The notes below the pieces were generated by a model, which did no database searches, was not told the origin of the DNA, and saw only the letters and a program-made list of their open reading frames with translations. From Oscillospiraceae bacterium (GTDB lineage Bacteria; Bacillota; Clostridia; Oscillospirales; Oscillospiraceae): a stretch of 64,000 nt of DNA. Of the stretch, positions 44,338 to 52,669 are shown one piece after another; the first letter of the stretch is position 1, and every line of letters begins with the position of its first letter. Position numbers and translations under genes: made by a program. The stretch is from the NCBI GenBank assembly GCA_009780435.1, contig WRAB01000001.1, positions 62,001-126,000 of the forward strand. Reading direction: 5' to 3'.

Positions 44338-46767
44338 TTAGGAAGCCCGCCGTCGTTCTCTTTTGTCCCAGAGCGCCGTCCACTCGGCGGCGAGGCGCTC
44401 CAGGCCGATGCGGAGGAGCCGCATGATGGGATAGGTGGCAATGACGAAAACTGCGAGCAGAAGCCAGGCCTGCTGCCCCAGGGGATAGATGGAGAACAAG
44501 TCTCGCAGGAAGGGAACGGAAAATGAGACGAGCATGGCGGCGACTACGCCGACAAACAGTAGCCTTCTCAGGCGGTTGAATGGCTGACAGACCTTATAGA
44601 CCATCAAAATACCCACAGTGCTCATAATGACCAAACTCATGGTGCTCATTTCTGCGTCTGCCAACTCAAAGACGAGAGAGTAGACGATGACGCCGGAGAC
44701 CAGGATCACATTGGTCATGGCCGCCGGAAGGGCGTGGAAGATGACATTTCGCATGAAGTGGCCTTCAATGCGTTTAAAGTTCGGCTCTAGTGCCAGAATA
44801 AAGCCGGGGAGACCGATGGTCAGGCCGCCGATCAAGCTCATCTGGTTGGGCTGAATCGGCAGTGGCAGTGCGGCGGCGAGGGTGATGAGCGCCAAGAACA
44901 GCGCAAAGATATTGCGCACAAGAAACAGGCTGGCGCTACGCTCCAAATTGTTGATGACCCGCCGCCCCTCGGCCACGACGGAGGGCATGGCGGCGAAATT
45001 GGAATCCAGCAGCACCAACTGGGACACATGGCACGCCACATCCGCACCGGAGGCCATGGCGATAGAGCAGTCGGCATCTTTGAGGGCGAGCACGTCATTG
45101 ACGCCGTCGCCCGTCATGGCGACGGTATGGCCCTGGGCTTTTAAGGCCCGGACTAAGAGCCGTTTTTGCTCCGGTTTTACCCGGCCGAAGACGGTGTATG
45201 TTTTTGCCGCTTCGTATATCTCCTGGGGCGTACCCAGGGTGGCGGCGTCTATGAACAACTCCGCATGTTCAATTCCCGCATCTTTTGCCACCTGGGAGAC
45301 GGTGACGGGATTGTCGCCGGAGATGACTTTGATCGCCACCCCCTGCTGGGCGAAGTAGGCAAAAGTATCCGGGGCCTCTTCTCTGATCTTATTGGTGAGT
45401 AAGATCAGGGCCAAAGGCATGACGTTGCCGACGATGCCCTCTTGCTCCAAGTCTCCATCATAGAGGGCCAGAAGCAGAACGCGGCAGCCCATGGCAGAGT
45501 ATTCTTCAATTGTGTCTTGATAGGTATCGTAGTCGTGGCGCAGAATAAACTCCGGTGCGCCTAAGAGATAGGTCTCGTCGTCGGCGTAGGAGACGCCGCC
45601 GTATTTTCTGGCGGAGGAGAAGGGGAGTTGTTTGACGGCCCCCTGCATGACCGTACCTTTAAAATACTTCTGCATGGCGACCATGGTCTCGTTGTCGGCC
45701 CCCATGTTGCCCACATAGTCGCTCATAATCATGCGGATATCTTCTTCGTTAAATCGCTCGTCGCATAGGGGAACCACGTCTTTGACGGTCATCTTGTTCT
45801 CCGTGATGGTGCCCGTCTTATCCACGCAGAGGACATCCACCCGGGCCAAGGTCTCAATACAGCGCATCCGCTGGACCAGAACCCGCCTGCGGGCCAGATG
45901 TATGACGGAGACCCCCAGGGCCATGGTCGTCAGAAGATATAGCCCATCTGGGATCATGGCAACCAGATTGGCCACTGTCGGCGAGACGGCAGAGACAATG
46001 GATCCGGTTTGATTGGTCTGGTTGATTAGCTGTAAAATCCCGGTGGGGATCAGGATAATACCCACAAAGAGGATCAGGCGGTTGATAGAGCGGACCATCA
46101 CGGAATCCTCTTCCTTGCCGCCCTTTTTCACCTCAGAGGAGAGGCGGTTGACATAGGAATCTGCGCCCACTTTCTCCAGCCGGGCATAGCATTTGCCGGA
46201 GAGAATGAAACTACCGGACAGGAGAAAATCACCGGGGCGTTTGGTGATCTCGTCGGCCTCGCCGGTGATCAGGGCCTCGTTGACCTGGACACTGCCCTCA
46301 ATGACAGTGGCGTCGGCGTAGATCTGGTTCCCGGCCCGGAAGACCACCACATCGTCCCGCACCATCTGGGCGGTGGGCATGACAAACTCCTGCCCCTCCC
46401 GGACAACCACGCCCTTGGGGGCGGCCAGAAAGGTCATTTTATCCATGACCCGCTTACTGTTGAACTCCTGGACAACACCACAGATGATGTTGGTGATGAC
46501 GATGACAAGAAAGCCCAACTGCTGGAACTGGCCAACCAGAATCACGCTGGTAGCCAGGATAAAGAAGATCAGGTTAAAATAGGTAAGCAGATTGCCAAGT
46601 ATGATCTGTCTGGGCGTCTTAGAGGGCGGATCCATAGGCGCATTGGTGTAGCCGCCCTCGGTGCGGACCCTGGCCTCTTCACGGGTAAGGCCCTCGGACG
46701 CCGGGGCGTATCTGCGTTTGATATCCATTTTTGGTGCGGGTGTTGGGATGCTGGCAGCCTTGGCCAC
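44338..46767 (-). CDS. CtpE-like cation-transporting P-type ATPase
   Basis: An 809-aa P-type ATPase with a complete set of motifs: ALITGEADEI (TGE), CVDKTGTITENKM (phosphorylated Asp), MTGDGVNDVLALKDADCS (hinge), and the membrane motif MIPDGLYLLTTMALG. The MIPDGL form and overall length resemble mycobacterial CtpE, a Ca2+ uptake-type pump; the ion is inferred only from that. About ten membrane segments. The GTG start at 46767 follows GAGGTG by 8 bases. This active pump contrasts with the degenerate paralogue at 19767-22283. Confidence 0.87.
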   Translation of the reverse strand: MAKAASIPTPAPKMDIKRRYAPASEGLTREEARVRTEGGYTNAPMDPPSKTPRQIILGNLLTYFNLIFFILATSVILVGQFQQLGFLVIVITNIICGVVQEFNSKRVMDKMTFLAAPKGVVVREGQEFVMPTAQMVRDDVVVFRAGNQIYADATVIEGSVQVNEALITGEADEITKRPGDFLLSGSFILSGKCYARLEKVGADSYVNRLSSEVKKGGKEEDSVMVRSINRLILFVGIILIPTGILQLINQTNQTGSIVSAVSPTVANLVAMIPDGLYLLTTMALGVSVIHLARRRVLVQRMRCIETLARVDVLCVDKTGTITENKMTVKDVVPLCDERFNEEDIRMIMSDYVGNMGADNETMVAMQKYFKGTVMQGAVKQLPFSSARKYGGVSYADDETYLLGAPEFILRHDYDTYQDTIEEYSAMGCRVLLLALYDGDLEQEGIVGNVMPLALILLTNKIREEAPDTFAYFAQQGVAIKVISGDNPVTVSQVAKDAGIEHAELFIDAATLGTPQEIYEAAKTYTVFGRVKPEQKRLLVRALKAQGHTVAMTGDGVNDVLALKDADCSIAMASGADVACHVSQLVLLDSNFAAMPSVVAEGRRVINNLERSASLFLVRNIFALFLALITLAAALPLPIQPNQMSLIGGLTIGLPGFILALEPNFKRIEGHFMRNVIFHALPAAMTNVILVSGVIVYSLVFELADAEMSTMSLVIMSTVGILMVYKVCQPFNRLRRLLFVGVVAAMLVSFSVPFLRDLFSIYPLGQQAWLLLAVFVIATYPIMRLLRIGLERLAAEWTALWDKRERRRAS

Positions 46768-46888
46768 GGGGGTTCACCTCATATGTACAGGGCGACATGG
46801 GAATCGTCCCTTTATTTTATATCTGTATACTATACCATACTTTCTGCGCAGTGGATAGAGAAATCTTCCAAAGGGGGTGTTTATTACT

Positions 46889-46957
46889 AAAATGTAACAC
46901 AACGATAGGGGGCCGATGCCCGTTACACCGCACCGGCGGGGAGATAATTTACATTTT
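46889..46957. repeat. 9-bp inverted repeat AAAATGTAA/TTACATTTT
   Basis: AAAATGTAA (46889-46897) and TTACATTTT (46949-46957) are exact complements just upstream of the leader promoter. It may be an operator or the stem of an unrelated palindrome. Confidence 0.4.
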
Positions 46958-46961
46958 TTCC

Positions 46962-46990
46962 TTGACAGGAGAAGGGGGAGCGACTATAAT
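46962..46990 (+). promoter_or_regulatory. Consensus sigma-A promoter for the exporter leader
   Basis: TTGACA (46962-46967), exactly 17 bases, TATAAT (46985-46990). Best promoter in the window. It lies 333 bases ahead of the first exporter gene, so a long leader RNA must exist. Confidence 0.85.
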
Positions 46991-47020
46991 GGCTACATCT
47001 TATAGAAAGGAGCTGTGTTG

Positions 47021-47056
47021 ATGATTACCATGAAATTTGAGGGTATAGCGAATTAA
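47021..47056 (+). CDS. 11-residue leader peptide (MITMKFEGIAN)
   Basis: A short ORF with a strong AAAGGAG 8 bases before the ATG, about 24 bases after the likely transcription start. It encodes MITMKFEGIAN. With the promoter ahead and hairpins and a terminator behind, it has the layout of a leader peptide whose translation controls read-through. It is far too short to be a functional enzyme. Confidence 0.6.
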   Translation: MITMKFEGIAN

Positions 47057-47061
47057 ATAAT

Positions 47062-47186
47062 ATGCGGGAAAACGATGCAAGGCGGGGGAGTTCCCCTGTT
47101 TGTTTGGTGTTGCCTGCGTAAACAGGCGACCTGCCCGTATCACATAATGATTTTACGGCACGGTTTGCATACCGTGTATTTTTTAT
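47062..47186 (+). promoter_or_regulatory. Structured attenuator leader of the ABC exporter operon
   Basis: Behind the leader ORF: ATGCGGG (47062-47068) can pair with CCCGTAT (47134-47140); inside are GGGG/CCCC (47085-47096) and GCCTG/CAGGC (47112-47127) hairpins. The last stem CACGGT/ACCGTG (47159-47176) is followed by TATTTTTTAT, an intrinsic terminator, before the exporter genes. This is the expected setup for ribosome-mediated transcription attenuation. A weak second promoter-like pair (TTGCGT, CACAAT) lies at 47264-47292. Confidence 0.6.
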
Positions 47187-47322
47187 GCCCAAAATGAAAC
47201 AGATAAAATAATAGGTGTGCGTCGGTATGAGAGCGCGGGGAATTAAACTCGTCCGTCAATAAGTTGCGTTTACTGTTTAAATATGGCACAATAATAGGTA
47301 CATACAAAGAAAGGGTACACAT

Positions 47323-49086
47323 ATGGAAAAGCGTCCTGCCTTTTGTCTGTTTCGCCGGTTTATCCACGGCCACAGACGGAGTTTTTTCTGGGCCATGGTC
47401 GCCACGACGGTCAGTATTTTACTCACGTTTTTGGCTCCACAAATTATCAGATTCACCGTAGACGGCGTCATGGCCGAGGAGTTATCCCTCTTTGGCAGTC
47501 TGCGGCAGACGTTGATCTTCGCCGGGCTGGGGATATTGCTCTGTACGGCGTTGTCCGGCGTGTTTAACTACATATCCCGCATCAATCTGGGCAAGGGTAC
47601 CGAGGGGATGATCAAAGCCCTGCGGGACACCCTGTTTGCCCATGTGCAAAAACTCCCGTTCAAGTGGCATGTGGACACCCAGACGGGGGATATTATCCAG
47701 CGGTGCACCTCTGATGTGGAGGTTGTCCACCGGTTTATCTCCGCCCAGTTGATTGAGGCCATCCGGACGGTGGTGCTTATCATGGTGGCACTGGCCCTCA
47801 TGTTCGCTATGAATGTGTATCTGGCCATCTTTGCCGCCATTTTTATCCCCGGCGTAGTGGCCTATTCGGCCCTCTTTTACGCCGGGATCGCCAAGCGGTT
47901 CCTCAAAGCCGACGAGGCGGAGGGGGCGCTCATGGTGCGGGTACAGGAGAATCTGACCGGTGTCCGGGTGGTGAAGGCCTTTGGGCGGGAGCGGTTTGAG
48001 TTGGATAAATTCCATGAGAAAAATAACGCCTTCGCCAAGGCGTGGATCGACCTGGGCTATCTCCTGGGTACCTATTGGGGCCTCGGCGACATTGTCACGG
48101 GGATCCAGACCATGGGCGTGGTGATCTTTGGCGCCTATCTCGCAGTGAACGGGCAGTTGACCCTGGGAGAACTCATCGCTTTTATCAGCTACAGTCACAT
48201 TTTGGCCTGGCCCATCCGGGCGCTGGGCCGCACCCTGTCAGAGATGAGCCAGACCAGCGTATCTGCCAAGCGACTCTTAGAGATTTTAGACGCAGAGCCG
48301 GAGGAGGAGCCATCAGCGGCCAAAACACCGGATATGACTCAAGACGTTACGTTCGATCACGTCACGTTCTCCTATCAGAATACCCCGGTGCTCCGAGATT
48401 TGAATTTTACGATTCCCAAGGGATCCGTTTTCGGCATCTTAGGGGCCACGGGTTCCGGGAAGAGTACGATTACATATCTCCTCACCCGGCTCTACGATCT
48501 GCCGGAGGACGGCGGCAAGATTACTGTCGGTGGCTGTGATCTTCGGGAGATCGAACAGGACTACCTGCGTGGGCAGGTGGGACTGGTGCTACAGGAGCCG
48601 TTTTTGTTCTCCAAGACCATCCGGGAGAACATCGCCATTGCCCGCCCGGACGCATCTCTTGATCGAATCCGCCAAGTTGCAAAAGTGGCGGACGTGGACG
48701 ACAATATTATGGCGTTCGGCAAGAACTATGACACCTTGGTGGGAGAGCGGGGGGTGACCCTCTCCGGCGGCCAGAAACAGCGGGTGGCCATCGCCAGAAC
48801 ACTGCTCTGCGACACGCCCATTCTCATTTTTGACGACTCCCTGTCCGCCGTGGATATGGAGACCGACGCAAAAATCCAGGCCGCTCTGCGGGAGCGGACA
48901 AAGGGCGCTACGGTGATACTCATCAGCCACCGGGTCTCCACTCTCATGCACGCCGACCAGATACTGGTGCTGGACGAGGGCAAGCAAACGGAGATGGGGG
49001 ATCACAAAGCCTTGCTCCAGCAGGGCGGCATCTACAGCCGGGTCTATACACTCCAGAGCCAGGCTGAGAGAGGGGAGGTACTGTAA
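47323..49086 (+). CDS. ABC exporter half-transporter, BmrC-like (degenerate site)
   Basis: A 587-aa fused membrane/ATPase half-transporter. Six membrane helices (about 20-300), then Walker A GATGSGKST, signature LSGGQKQRVAIARTLL and Walker B ILIFDDSLSAVD. The Asp-Asp in place of Asp-Glu marks the degenerate ATP site, as in BmrC of the BmrC/BmrD heterodimer; length fits too (BmrC about 585 aa). The partner's Glu would do the hydrolysis. AAAGGG precedes the ATG. TAATG overlap with the next gene. Confidence 0.85.
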   Translation: MEKRPAFCLFRRFIHGHRRSFFWAMVATTVSILLTFLAPQIIRFTVDGVMAEELSLFGSLRQTLIFAGLGILLCTALSGVFNYISRINLGKGTEGMIKALRDTLFAHVQKLPFKWHVDTQTGDIIQRCTSDVEVVHRFISAQLIEAIRTVVLIMVALALMFAMNVYLAIFAAIFIPGVVAYSALFYAGIAKRFLKADEAEGALMVRVQENLTGVRVVKAFGRERFELDKFHEKNNAFAKAWIDLGYLLGTYWGLGDIVTGIQTMGVVIFGAYLAVNGQLTLGELIAFISYSHILAWPIRALGRTLSEMSQTSVSAKRLLEILDAEPEEEPSAAKTPDMTQDVTFDHVTFSYQNTPVLRDLNFTIPKGSVFGILGATGSGKSTITYLLTRLYDLPEDGGKITVGGCDLREIEQDYLRGQVGLVLQEPFLFSKTIRENIAIARPDASLDRIRQVAKVADVDDNIMAFGKNYDTLVGERGVTLSGGQKQRVAIARTLLCDTPILIFDDSLSAVDMETDAKIQAALRERTKGATVILISHRVSTLMHADQILVLDEGKQTEMGDHKALLQQGGIYSRVYTLQSQAERGEVL

Positions 49087-50939
49087 TGGAATACGATACG
49101 ATCCCCCAGCAGCAATCCTTCAGCATTGCCACATGGAAACGGCTGGGGCCATTTGTAAAACCCGTGCGAGGCAGGATCGTCCTGGCATTGGTACTGATCC
49201 TGTTGACCGCCGTCACGGACGTGATTCTGCCCCTCTTTACGAAATACGCCGTGGACTGGTTCATCGTACCCCAGACCACCAGCGGGATTGTACCCTTTGC
49301 CCTAGCGTATCTGGCCGTCATTGCGGTTCAGGGCGTCCTTGTCATCTTTTTCTGCCGCCACTGTATGGTCATCGAGATGGAGATGGGGCGTCAGATGCGA
49401 ACCGCCTGTTTTACCCATCTGCAAAAGCTCTCCCTGACCTATTACAACCAGACCCCCGTTGGCTATATCCTGGCCCGGGTCATGAGCGATACGGATCGGA
49501 TCAGCAGTGTTGTGGCCTGGGGAATTATCATGTTTTTCTGGGACATCATGTTTATGACCGGTATTATCATCTCCATGTTTATTTTGGAGTGGCGGCTGGC
49601 GCTGATTATCATTTTTATTATGCCCATTATCGGCGGGGTCACATTTTTCTTCAAGAGCCGCCTGCTCAAAGTCAATCGGGAGATCCGCTCCGTCAACGCC
49701 AAGATTATCGGCGCATACAACGAGGGGATCACCGGGGCCAAGACTTCCAAGACCCTGGTCATCGAAGATCAGCTCACCGAGGAATTTTCCGGCGTGACGG
49801 GGAAATTCTTCTCCGCCCGGATGCGGGAGACCCGCCTAAATGCCGTGTTCATCCCCCTGGTGGTCATGATCGGCTCTGTCGCCGCGGCGTTGATCCTTTA
49901 CCAGGGCGGCCACATGGTCATGGAGGACGTGTTGGCCCTGGGGACCCTGTCCGTGTTCCTCTCCTACGTCCTGGTAATCCTGGAGCCGGTACAGCAGATG
50001 GCCCGGATCTTCTCAGAGTGTCTCGCAGCCCAGGTCAACATTGAGCGGGTGGGGGACCTCCTGTCCCAGGACGAGCGGATCACCGATACCCCTGAAGTCC
50101 AGGCCAAATACGGGGATATCTTCACCCCAAAGCGGGAGAACTGGGAACCCATCCGGGGGGATATCCGCTTTCAGGATATCTGGTTCAAATACCCGGACGG
50201 GGACGAGTTTGTCTTGGAGGATTTTAATCTGGAGATCCCGGCGGGAACCACTGTGGCCATTGTGGGCCAGACAGGGGCGGGGAAGAGTACGTTGGTCAAT
50301 CTGGCCTGCCGGTTCCTGGAACCCACTCGGGGCAAGGTGCTCATCGATGGGAAAGACTATAAGGAGCGGAGCCTGCTCTGGCTCCAATCCCGGCTGGGCT
50401 ATGTACTCCAAAATCCCCATCTCTTCTCCGGCACGGTCATGGAGAATATCCGCTACGGCAAGTTAGACGCCACGGACGAGGCGGTCATAGCGGCGGCGAA
50501 GCTGGTCTCTGCGGATCGAGTGGTGGAGAAATTGGAGGACGGGTACAACACCCAGGTGGGGGAGGGGGGAGACCGGCTCAGCACCGGGGAGAAACAGCTC
50601 ATCTCCTTCGCCCGGGCCGTACTGGCGGACCCGCCCATCTTCGTATTAGACGAGGCAACCAGTTCCATCGACACGGAGACCGAGGGGCTGATCCAAAACG
50701 CCATCAGCCACATCCTCCAGGGCCGCACCAGCTTCATCATCGCCCACCGCCTGTCCACCATCCGCCACGCCGATCTGATCCTGGTGGTGGAGGAGGGCAA
50801 GATCGTCGAACAGGGCAGCCACGATCAACTCATGGCGAGCCGGGGCCGGTATCACGGGCTGTATACCACCATGATGCTCCGGGAGGAGACGGATCTGCAC
50901 GGATTTTGGCCGGATGGAGATGAAACAGACGAGGAATAA
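49086..50939 (+). CDS. ABC exporter half-transporter, BmrD-like (catalytic site)
   Basis: A 617-aa partner. Walker A GQTGAGKST and Walker B IFVLDEATSSID keep the catalytic Glu; the signature is altered to LSTGEKQLISFARAVL. So one composite site (this Walker A/B plus the partner's LSGGQ) is normal and the other is degenerate, typical of heterodimeric multidrug exporters. The start overlaps the previous stop by one base. Confidence 0.87.
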   Translation: MEYDTIPQQQSFSIATWKRLGPFVKPVRGRIVLALVLILLTAVTDVILPLFTKYAVDWFIVPQTTSGIVPFALAYLAVIAVQGVLVIFFCRHCMVIEMEMGRQMRTACFTHLQKLSLTYYNQTPVGYILARVMSDTDRISSVVAWGIIMFFWDIMFMTGIIISMFILEWRLALIIIFIMPIIGGVTFFFKSRLLKVNREIRSVNAKIIGAYNEGITGAKTSKTLVIEDQLTEEFSGVTGKFFSARMRETRLNAVFIPLVVMIGSVAAALILYQGGHMVMEDVLALGTLSVFLSYVLVILEPVQQMARIFSECLAAQVNIERVGDLLSQDERITDTPEVQAKYGDIFTPKRENWEPIRGDIRFQDIWFKYPDGDEFVLEDFNLEIPAGTTVAIVGQTGAGKSTLVNLACRFLEPTRGKVLIDGKDYKERSLLWLQSRLGYVLQNPHLFSGTVMENIRYGKLDATDEAVIAAAKLVSADRVVEKLEDGYNTQVGEGGDRLSTGEKQLISFARAVLADPPIFVLDEATSSIDTETEGLIQNAISHILQGRTSFIIAHRLSTIRHADLILVVEEGKIVEQGSHDQLMASRGRYHGLYTTMMLREETDLHGFWPDGDETDEE

Positions 50940-50958
50940 TCCTGTAGGATAGGCACGG

Positions 50959-51054
50959 GGCTGTAGCAAAACGAAAAACGGGACGTCCAGAGGCCGTCCC
51001 CTACAATACCACGTAGGGGGCGGCGTCCTCGACGCCCTGTTTTACTATAGAACC
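50959..51054. repeat. GGGACGTCC repeat element, copy 2
   Basis: Same sequence plan as copy 1 (44236-44334), again between convergent genes. Possibly assists transcription termination. Confidence 0.75.
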
Positions 51055-51062
51055 GTTTGCCG

Positions 51063-51587
51063 TCATACGTACAGATTCATCAGAATCTGGTCGTAATAGG
51101 CATCGCCTATCTTCGTAAACCTCGGATATCGGCCGATCTCCCGGAACCCCAGCCGTTCATAGAGCGCAATGGCACGGAGATTATCTGCCCGGACGCCCAG
51201 ATGGACGATTTCGATCAGCTCGTTGCCTTTGGCGAATTGGATCAGTGCGTCCATCATGTGCGATCCGACGCCTAAGCCCCAAAAGTCTTTCAAAACCGTG
51301 ATGCCCAGGGTAGATTGGTGCATCAACCGGGGCTTGGCCTCCCCGGTGAGACCGCCGACACAAACGATTTTGTCGTCCACGATACCGACGAGACAGACAG
51401 AGGTGGGGGCGCTGTTTGTGGTTTCGATATATTCCTCCTCTTGCGCCAGGGTGAGTTGCATCTTCCCCGGGCCAAAGGTCAAGTTATCGGTCTCGCCGCC
51501 GACGGTGTTGAGATAGTCCAAGATTTCCTGCGCGTCTTGTTTTTCGGCCTTGCGGATACGCAGTATTTTTCCATTTTCCAATTGCAT
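51063..51587 (-). CDS. GNAT family N-acetyltransferase
   Basis: A 174-aa acetyltransferase. The acetyl-CoA motif is VLKDFWGLGVGSHMMDALI and the end VRADNLRAIALYERLGFREIG is typical of RimJ/RimL-like or L-amino-acid acetyltransferases. Substrate unknown. The ATG at 51587 has GGAG 9 bases upstream; a 78-base longer frame is rejected. Confidence 0.86.
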   Translation of the reverse strand: MQLENGKILRIRKAEKQDAQEILDYLNTVGGETDNLTFGPGKMQLTLAQEEEYIETTNSAPTSVCLVGIVDDKIVCVGGLTGEAKPRLMHQSTLGITVLKDFWGLGVGSHMMDALIQFAKGNELIEIVHLGVRADNLRAIALYERLGFREIGRYPRFTKIGDAYYDQILMNLYV

Positions 51588-51610
51588 ATTTGATTGCTCC
51601 ACGGTGATTT

Positions 51611-52378
51611 TTATTTGGTATTCGCCTGCAATCTGGTATTTAGTTCTTCTAGCACAGTGCGCCACGCCTCAATTGCGCCATTGTCCATGAGGGTGTTCAT
51701 GGACTGCTCATTGTAGCCGCCGGGGGTCATGTCATGAGCCAGTTCGACGAGATCACAGCCCGGGGTTTCCGCGCCGCGTCTGCCCAAAGCGCTAAATAGG
51801 GAATATAGAAACTTGACAGACGCCTCGTGATCCACGCCCTGTCCGTCTGAGAACTTTGTAATTTCGTGCAGCAGCATGTAATATGGGCTCATAATGCAGG
51901 TTAAGAGTTGGAGGGCGCGGGCATCTTCGCGCTTCTGGACGTAGAGTACGTCGCTCACCGGCGCAAACAGTTCTCCGATCTCTCGTGTTTCCGGGTATAC
52001 GATCAGGGGGCCGTAACCGTTTACGATCATGGGTAGTGGGACGACATGGGCCAAAATTGCCGTCTCACCGATTCGGTTCTTGAGGTCGGGCAGTTGCATT
52101 TCTGTCGCCATATTTAATACTTTGTGATCTGTTCTGAATGTGAGTTCATTTAATGCGTCAAAGCCGCTTTTCTGGACGGTAATGAAAATCCAGTCCGCCT
52201 TGTCCAAGACTTCTTGGTTGGATGCACATATTTGCGCCTCTGAAAACGCTGCGGCCAGGGCCGCGGCCTTTTCCGCCCCTCTCGGGGAGAGGAAAAAGAT
52301 ATGACCTGTTTTTTTCGTACAAAACCCTGTCACGATGGCCGATGCGATTGTCCCTGTTCCGATGATTCCTATCTTCAT
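51611..52378 (-). CDS. Pyrroline-5-carboxylate reductase-like protein
   Basis: A 255-aa NAD(P)-binding protein of the ProC family. The dinucleotide motif GIIGTGTIASAIVTGF and AHVVPLPMIVNGYGPLIVY are visible. The C-terminal helical part PGCDLVELAHDMTPGGYNEQ retains the MTPGG-type signature (family VTSPGGTT). It may be a proline biosynthesis enzyme or a paralogue; the weak match of the C-terminal signature makes the paralogue possible. AAGGAG precedes the ATG. Confidence 0.75.
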   Translation of the reverse strand: MKIGIIGTGTIASAIVTGFCTKKTGHIFFLSPRGAEKAAALAAAFSEAQICASNQEVLDKADWIFITVQKSGFDALNELTFRTDHKVLNMATEMQLPDLKNRIGETAILAHVVPLPMIVNGYGPLIVYPETREIGELFAPVSDVLYVQKREDARALQLLTCIMSPYYMLLHEITKFSDGQGVDHEASVKFLYSLFSALGRRGAETPGCDLVELAHDMTPGGYNEQSMNTLMDNGAIEAWRTVLEELNTRLQANTK

Positions 52379-52460
52379 TTTGATCTCCTTTTGCGTCGTT
52401 TTTGTCAGTATATCTCGTTCATTATATCACCTGGGTTCTTTCAATTCAAGGCGAAGCAGT

Positions 52461-52515
52461 TGGACGGGAAAAGAATCCGTCCCTACGTGTCTGCCGCACC
52501 CTATAGGGACGGAGA
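52461..52515. repeat. GGGACGGA palindromic element
   Basis: GGACGG/CCGTCC at 52462-52482 and CCGTCCCTAC ... TAGGGACGG overlap in this 55-base stretch. Related by sequence to the other GTAGGG...CCCTAC elements. Confidence 0.5.
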
Positions 52516-52584
52516 TTTTTGCCATCTTAAATATTTCTTAAGAATTATACCACCAGATTTTTAAGATTTGTCTGCTATCGTAAT

Positions 52585-52629
52585 TCACGTTGCACTTCGC
52601 TTGCATTAACGTGATAAATCTGGTATGCT
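52585..52629 (+). promoter_or_regulatory. Promoter and operator-like repeat of the transporter cluster
   Basis: TTGCAT (52601-52606), 17 bases, TATGCT (52624-52629). The inverted repeat TCACGTT (52585-52591) / AACGTGA (52608-52614) spans the -35, a good position for a repressor such as a LacI-type regulator. No regulator gene is nearby. Confidence 0.6.
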
Positions 52630-52669
52630 ATGGAAAATATATGGGCGTGCCGAGAAAAGGAGAACAGTT

